Assembly (NCBI GenBank): GCA_017938215.1
Contig: JAGBBZ010000006.1
Location: 20,362-84,361 of the forward strand
Direction of reading: 5' to 3'
DNA: 64,000 nt
Origin: Eubacterium sp.
GTDB lineage: Bacteria > Bacillota > Clostridia > Lachnospirales > Lachnospiraceae
The translations under genes and the position numbers were made by a program. Under the pieces are notes generated by a model, which saw only the letters and a list, made by a program, of their open reading frames with translations, did no database searches and had not been told where the DNA came from. The stretch's first letter is position 1; every line of letters begins with the position of its first letter. Shown one piece after another: positions 60,784 to 64,000 of the stretch.

Positions 60784-61920
60784 ATGCAAAAGAAGGGTAT
60801 GTTTCAGATTTTTTTGAGAACATTTTTGAAAACGATTGGAATTATCGTCATGTTTTTGGCAATTGGTGTCGGAAGTTATTTTTTGACGATGTTGTTTCAT
60901 AAAACCACAGAACGAGTGGAAAGAAGTACAAAGTATGAACATGTAATCGAGGTGAATCCGAGTTCGGAGTCTAGTAATTTGATCTACAGTGTGGATTCGG
61001 ATACAAAAGAAGTAAAAGCAGTCGTGCTGGAACTTTTTGACAAGGAAACGGGAAATCTTGATTATGTGACGATTCCAAATAAAACTCAGATTTCGCTTTC
61101 TTCACAGGATTATACGAAGTATTTGGAAGTGAGTCAACTTCTTCCACAGATTGTAACTTTGAAGGATCTTAATGAGTACTTTAGTGGTGATGTGGCGTAT
61201 GAGTATGGAATCTTGTTTTTGCAGTCTGAGTTGGATGTGGAGATTGGGTACTTTACAGCGTTAGATAAAGTTGAATTCAATAAACGTTTTGTAAAAAAGA
61301 ACAATGCATTTGTTCCGAGAACGGAATATTTGGATACGGTGGCAGAAAATAAGGATGAGAAAGCCATGGAAGACTTTATTGAGAAAGAGTGGGATGTGGT
61401 AATTTCAGATATTACACTTTCACAGAAACAGCAGTACGCAGAAGGATTTCTTAAAGTAAACCGAGACTTCATTTACGCGCATCGTGCATATGCAGAGGAA
61501 ATAAAAGGGCAAGCCGTGTTGGATGCAAAGAAAACCACACAAATGATCAAGAAAATTTGGGAAAATGGACCACGCACAGAGAAACAAAGTGGTGTTGGTG
61601 GTTCCGGAAATACATCTCAGTTAAAGAAGATTAGAAATCGTACAATTCAGATTACAAATGGAAGCAGGATTGATGGTTTGGCTGCATCTTTCCAGACAAA
61701 ACTTACAGCGGATGGATTGACTGTCTTAGGAGTTGGTGATTTTGGTGGTGAGATTCAGCAACGGACAGTGATTTATGCGAAGAAAAAGAAGTGGGCAAAG
61801 TGTCTGAAGGATTATTTTAATAATCCGCGGATTGAGCAGGCGCCTGCACTTACCAACGGCGCAGATATCGAAATTGTATTAGGATTGGATGATGGTCCGA
61901 GTGCTACTGCTACGCCATAA
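60784..61920 (+). CDS. LytR_C-domain membrane protein
   Basis: A 378-residue protein with one N-terminal helix (about residues 14-36) and an extracellular part. The last 90 residues (IQITNGSRIDGLAASFQTKL, then VGDFGGEI) fit the LytR_C domain, usually at the C-terminus of LCP proteins. The middle region lacks the Arg and Asp residues of a functional LCP domain, so it is not a standard ligase. It is a candidate wall-polymer accessory protein. It has its own promoter and is followed by a TagA-like gene. Confidence 0.75.
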   Translation: MQKKGMFQIFLRTFLKTIGIIVMFLAIGVGSYFLTMLFHKTTERVERSTKYEHVIEVNPSSESSNLIYSVDSDTKEVKAVVLELFDKETGNLDYVTIPNKTQISLSSQDYTKYLEVSQLLPQIVTLKDLNEYFSGDVAYEYGILFLQSELDVEIGYFTALDKVEFNKRFVKKNNAFVPRTEYLDTVAENKDEKAMEDFIEKEWDVVISDITLSQKQQYAEGFLKVNRDFIYAHRAYAEEIKGQAVLDAKKTTQMIKKIWENGPRTEKQSGVGGSGNTSQLKKIRNRTIQITNGSRIDGLAASFQTKLTADGLTVLGVGDFGGEIQQRTVIYAKKKKWAKCLKDYFNNPRIEQAPALTNGADIEIVLGLDDGPSATATP

Positions 61921-61993
61921 ATCTAAATAAGATTACGTGATGAGGGATACCGTTAGGAAGATATGCTCTGGGGGATTAAGAGAGGAGGGTATC

Positions 61994-62776
61994 ATGGGAA
62001 CACGAATTAAAATCATGGATTTGGAATTGGATCTTTTGGCAGAAGAAACCTTGGAGAAAGAGGTTATCAAGTATTTGTCTAATGATTTTTTGAATGTAAT
62101 TCATTTTATTTCAGCAGAATACATTGATACCTATGATAAAAATGAATTGGTGCAAGAGACTCTTGCGGAGGCAGATCTTGTGCTACCAGGCGAGAAAACA
62201 ATTCTTAGTTTGTTTCATGTGGATGTATTGGAAACTGGTGGAATGATGGTGGATTACCATTCGGCGTTGCGATTGTGTAATTCGAAGATTTTGGGTGGAA
62301 AAAGTTGTTATCTTGTATTGCGAAGCAAGAAAGAAGCGAGGGCAATCAAAGGGTATCTTACAAAACGGTGCCCATTTCTGAAAATCGTGGGAGTGTGTAC
62401 TGCGGATGAGGAGATGTCGGAGGAAGCTTTGATCAATGATATTAACACTCAAGTGCCGGATATCATTTTCCTTTCGCTGAAAAATACAGACGGAGAAGCG
62501 TGGATACATCAAAACAAAGGAAAACTTAATGCCAAATTGTGTGTGGCATTGGGGAGCATGATGGATTTGATGCTTGGAGAAAATGTTGCGGTGCCTCAGA
62601 TTTTTCAGACGTTGCATCTAGATGATATCTATCGTTTTGTGGCAAAGATTCCATATTCCGCGTATCGAAGAAGACGTATATTTTTGAAAAAGATGGACAA
62701 CTATAATAACAAAAAGCTTCAGGAGCAAGCGGATGTTAGTGAGGAGTTGTCAGATGAAGGGAATCAAAGAGAATAA
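61994..62776 (+). CDS. WecG/TagA/CpsF-family glycosyltransferase
   Basis: A 260-residue enzyme resembling the TagA family, which adds the second sugar to undecaprenyl-linked linkage units of teichoic acids. Motifs resemble the family: HFISAEYIDT near the start, ADLVLPGEKTIL, then LCVALGSMMDLMLGE. The usual T/S-x-N-x-D signature is partly replaced by SAEYIDTY. Start 61994 is preferred because GAGGAGGG lies just upstream. It overlaps the YitT gene by 23 bp. Confidence 0.75.
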   Translation: MGTRIKIMDLELDLLAEETLEKEVIKYLSNDFLNVIHFISAEYIDTYDKNELVQETLAEADLVLPGEKTILSLFHVDVLETGGMMVDYHSALRLCNSKILGGKSCYLVLRSKKEARAIKGYLTKRCPFLKIVGVCTADEEMSEEALINDINTQVPDIIFLSLKNTDGEAWIHQNKGKLNAKLCVALGSMMDLMLGENVAVPQIFQTLHLDDIYRFVAKIPYSAYRRRRIFLKKMDNYNNKKLQEQADVSEELSDEGNQRE

Positions 62777-63623
62777 TAGCTTGAAAACGTACCTGCTTAT
62801 TACAGTGGGTACGTTTTTTATGGCGATAGCAACGAATGTAATATATGAACCTTTGGCTATGGTGACAGGTGGTTTTTCGGGAATTGGTATTATATGTAAG
62901 AAAATTGGAGAGAGCGCATTTGGGATTTCGTTGCCAGTAGGAGTTACCACTATTTTGCTGAATGTGCCGTTGTTCTTTTTGGCAATTCGCATAAAAGGAT
63001 GGGAGTTTCTTAAGAAGACGATATACGCCTCTTTGTGCTTTTCTATTGCATTGATGTTTGTGCCTTCTTGGAACGTTTTACACCAAGATTATCTTATGGC
63101 AGCAGTGTGTGGAGGGACTTTGCAAGGAATTGGTATAGGTCTTGTCTTTTCGCAAAATACATCGACCGGAGGAAGTGATTTGTTAAGTACGTTGTTAAGA
63201 AACTGGATGCCGGGAGTTAGCGTGTCAGAACTTCTTATATTAGTAGATGGAATAATCGTATTGGCAGGAATGGGATTGTTTGGAATTCGCACAGGATTGT
63301 ATGCCGCGGTGGCAGTGTTTATCACAGGAAAAGTATCGGATGCACTTGTGGATGGGGTTAAATTTGCGAAAACGGTGTACATTGTGTCAGATACACCTTT
63401 GACCATTTCCTATGAGATAATGACTCGGTTGAATCGTGGAGTGACGGGACTGACGGGAATGGGAATGTATTCGGGAAATCAAAAACAAGTTCTTATGTGC
63501 GTTGTGTCTAAAAAAGAGTTTGTGAAGTTACTTGAAATTGTGAAAAGTGCCGATAAGAATGCATTTGTCATCGTGTTGGGCGCGAAAGAGGTGCTGGGAG
63601 AAGGCTTCTTGGTGGGAAATTGA
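62754..63623 (+). CDS. YitT-family membrane protein
   Basis: A 289-residue protein with five or six N-terminal helices and the YitT/DUF161 pattern (GGFSGIGIICKKIG, TSTGGSDLL), followed by a C-terminal cytoplasmic DUF2179 domain (MTRLNRGVTGL, KNAFVIVLGAKEVLGEGF). The family's role is unknown; transport has been suggested. ATG 62754 is preferred (GAGGAG upstream). It is coupled to the TagA-like gene by overlap. Confidence 0.88.
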   Translation: MKGIKENNSLKTYLLITVGTFFMAIATNVIYEPLAMVTGGFSGIGIICKKIGESAFGISLPVGVTTILLNVPLFFLAIRIKGWEFLKKTIYASLCFSIALMFVPSWNVLHQDYLMAAVCGGTLQGIGIGLVFSQNTSTGGSDLLSTLLRNWMPGVSVSELLILVDGIIVLAGMGLFGIRTGLYAAVAVFITGKVSDALVDGVKFAKTVYIVSDTPLTISYEIMTRLNRGVTGLTGMGMYSGNQKQVLMCVVSKKEFVKLLEIVKSADKNAFVIVLGAKEVLGEGFLVGN

Positions 63624-63759
63624 AAAAATTAGTTATGCAAAATACACAAAGATTTAAAATTATTTTATGAAAAATGAATATAGTGTTTTGAGCCAAAATA
63701 GTGTATAGTATTAAGTGCAGATGTTATGAAAAATATATATTCCAGGGAGGAACATTGTA

Positions 63760-64000
63760 ATGGCAAGTTTATCATTAAAGAACATCAACAAGGTATATCC
63801 TAACGGCTTTCACGCAGTAAAAGATTTCAACCTTGAGATTGAAGACAAAGAGTTTATTATTTTCGTAGGTCCATCCGGATGTGGTAAATCTACTACACTT
63901 CGTATGATCGCTGGTTTGGAAGAGATTTCAAGCGGTGAGTTGTGGATCGGAGATAAGTTAGTAAATGATGTAGAGCCTAAGGATAGAGATATCGCGATGG
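63760..64000 (+). CDS. Sugar ABC transporter ATPase (MsmK/UgpC-type), cut by the window end
   Basis: Only the first 80 residues are visible. They show Walker [10 protein letters not shown] (about residue 37), [15 protein letters not shown] and the [12 protein letters not shown] segment of MsmK/UgpC/MalK-type ATPases. These energise several carbohydrate importers in Firmicutes. The RBS is GGGAGGA at 63745. The rest of the gene lies beyond the window. Confidence 0.9.
   Translation, partial: MASLSLKNINKVYPNGFHAVKDFNLEIEDKEFIIFVGPSGCGKSTTLRMIAGLEEISSGELWIGDKLVNDVEPKDRDIAM

Noticed and set aside
63624-63759. Clear sigma-A promoter before the MsmK-type gene
   Set aside because: TATAGT-like and TTGAGC-like boxes exist but their spacing (about 10 bp) does not fit, so I do not annotate one.

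Overview
The window is typical low-to-mid GC Clostridia DNA, most consistent with a gut Lachnospiraceae member. Supporting signs are AGGAGG ribosome binding sites, sigma-A type promoters, a T-box in front of ileS, an electron-bifurcating type [FeFe] hydrogenase operon, SpoIID- and YitT-type proteins, and a teichoic-acid-like export cluster. I saw no rRNA, tRNA, CRISPR array or transposase gene, and the sequence alone does not let me name a species.

Region by region. (1) 1-8181: a Pel-type exopolysaccharide locus with PelG, a small DUF2304 membrane protein, two glycosyltransferases, two related DUF4874/DUF4832 proteins whose convergent genes overlap at their stop codons, and a polysaccharide flippase. 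(2) 8178-13407: a compact maturation and export cluster with a PF14907-type nucleotidyltransferase, a strongly promoted 125-residue protein with a leader-like N-terminus, an ABC exporter, a PqqD-HPr-kinase-like fusion and a Ser/His signal-peptidase-like protease. (3) 13455-25789: SpoIID-like, BrkB-like, subtilase and degenerate HD-GYP genes, then T-box-ileS and glycogen phosphorylase. (4) 25790-40240: an accessory island bounded on the left by a 214-bp palindrome. It holds an AAA/DUF4143 ATPase behind four TTTCGAAA boxes, a lipoprotein, a DUF3990/DUF3791-like pair and two HTH genes. It also holds a putative DNA-sulfur defence operon (PAPS-reductase-like protein, DUF4007, 1180-aa P-loop ATPase, cysteine desulfurase, DUF262/DUF1524 protein) and a tail of decayed small genes. 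(5) 40247-43797: xanthine permease, xanthine phosphoribosyltransferase and an acyl-CoA carboxyltransferase. (6) 43987-54889: a teichoic-acid-like/surface-polysaccharide cluster. (7) 54978-59122: the NuoE-NuoF-HydA hydrogenase operon. (8) 59219-64000: an Asp-rich lipoprotein, an SDR, a 194-bp multi-hairpin element, a LytR_C protein, a TagA-like glycosyltransferase, a YitT protein and the start of an MsmK/UgpC-type ATPase.

The two systems most worth following are the leader/PqqD/HprK-like/Ser-His-peptidase/ABC cluster around 8178-13407 and the sulfur-chemistry operon at 29404-39192. The second pairs DndA- and DndC-like enzymes with a giant ATPase and a GmrSD/SspE-like effector, but no DndB, DndD, DndE, SspB, PglZ or BrxL gene is visible. 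Non-coding structure is also rich: a mirror-symmetric divergent promoter, double-hairpin repeats just upstream of ribosome binding sites, a promoter nested in a terminator loop, and a dispersed structured element with a solo remnant elsewhere in the window.
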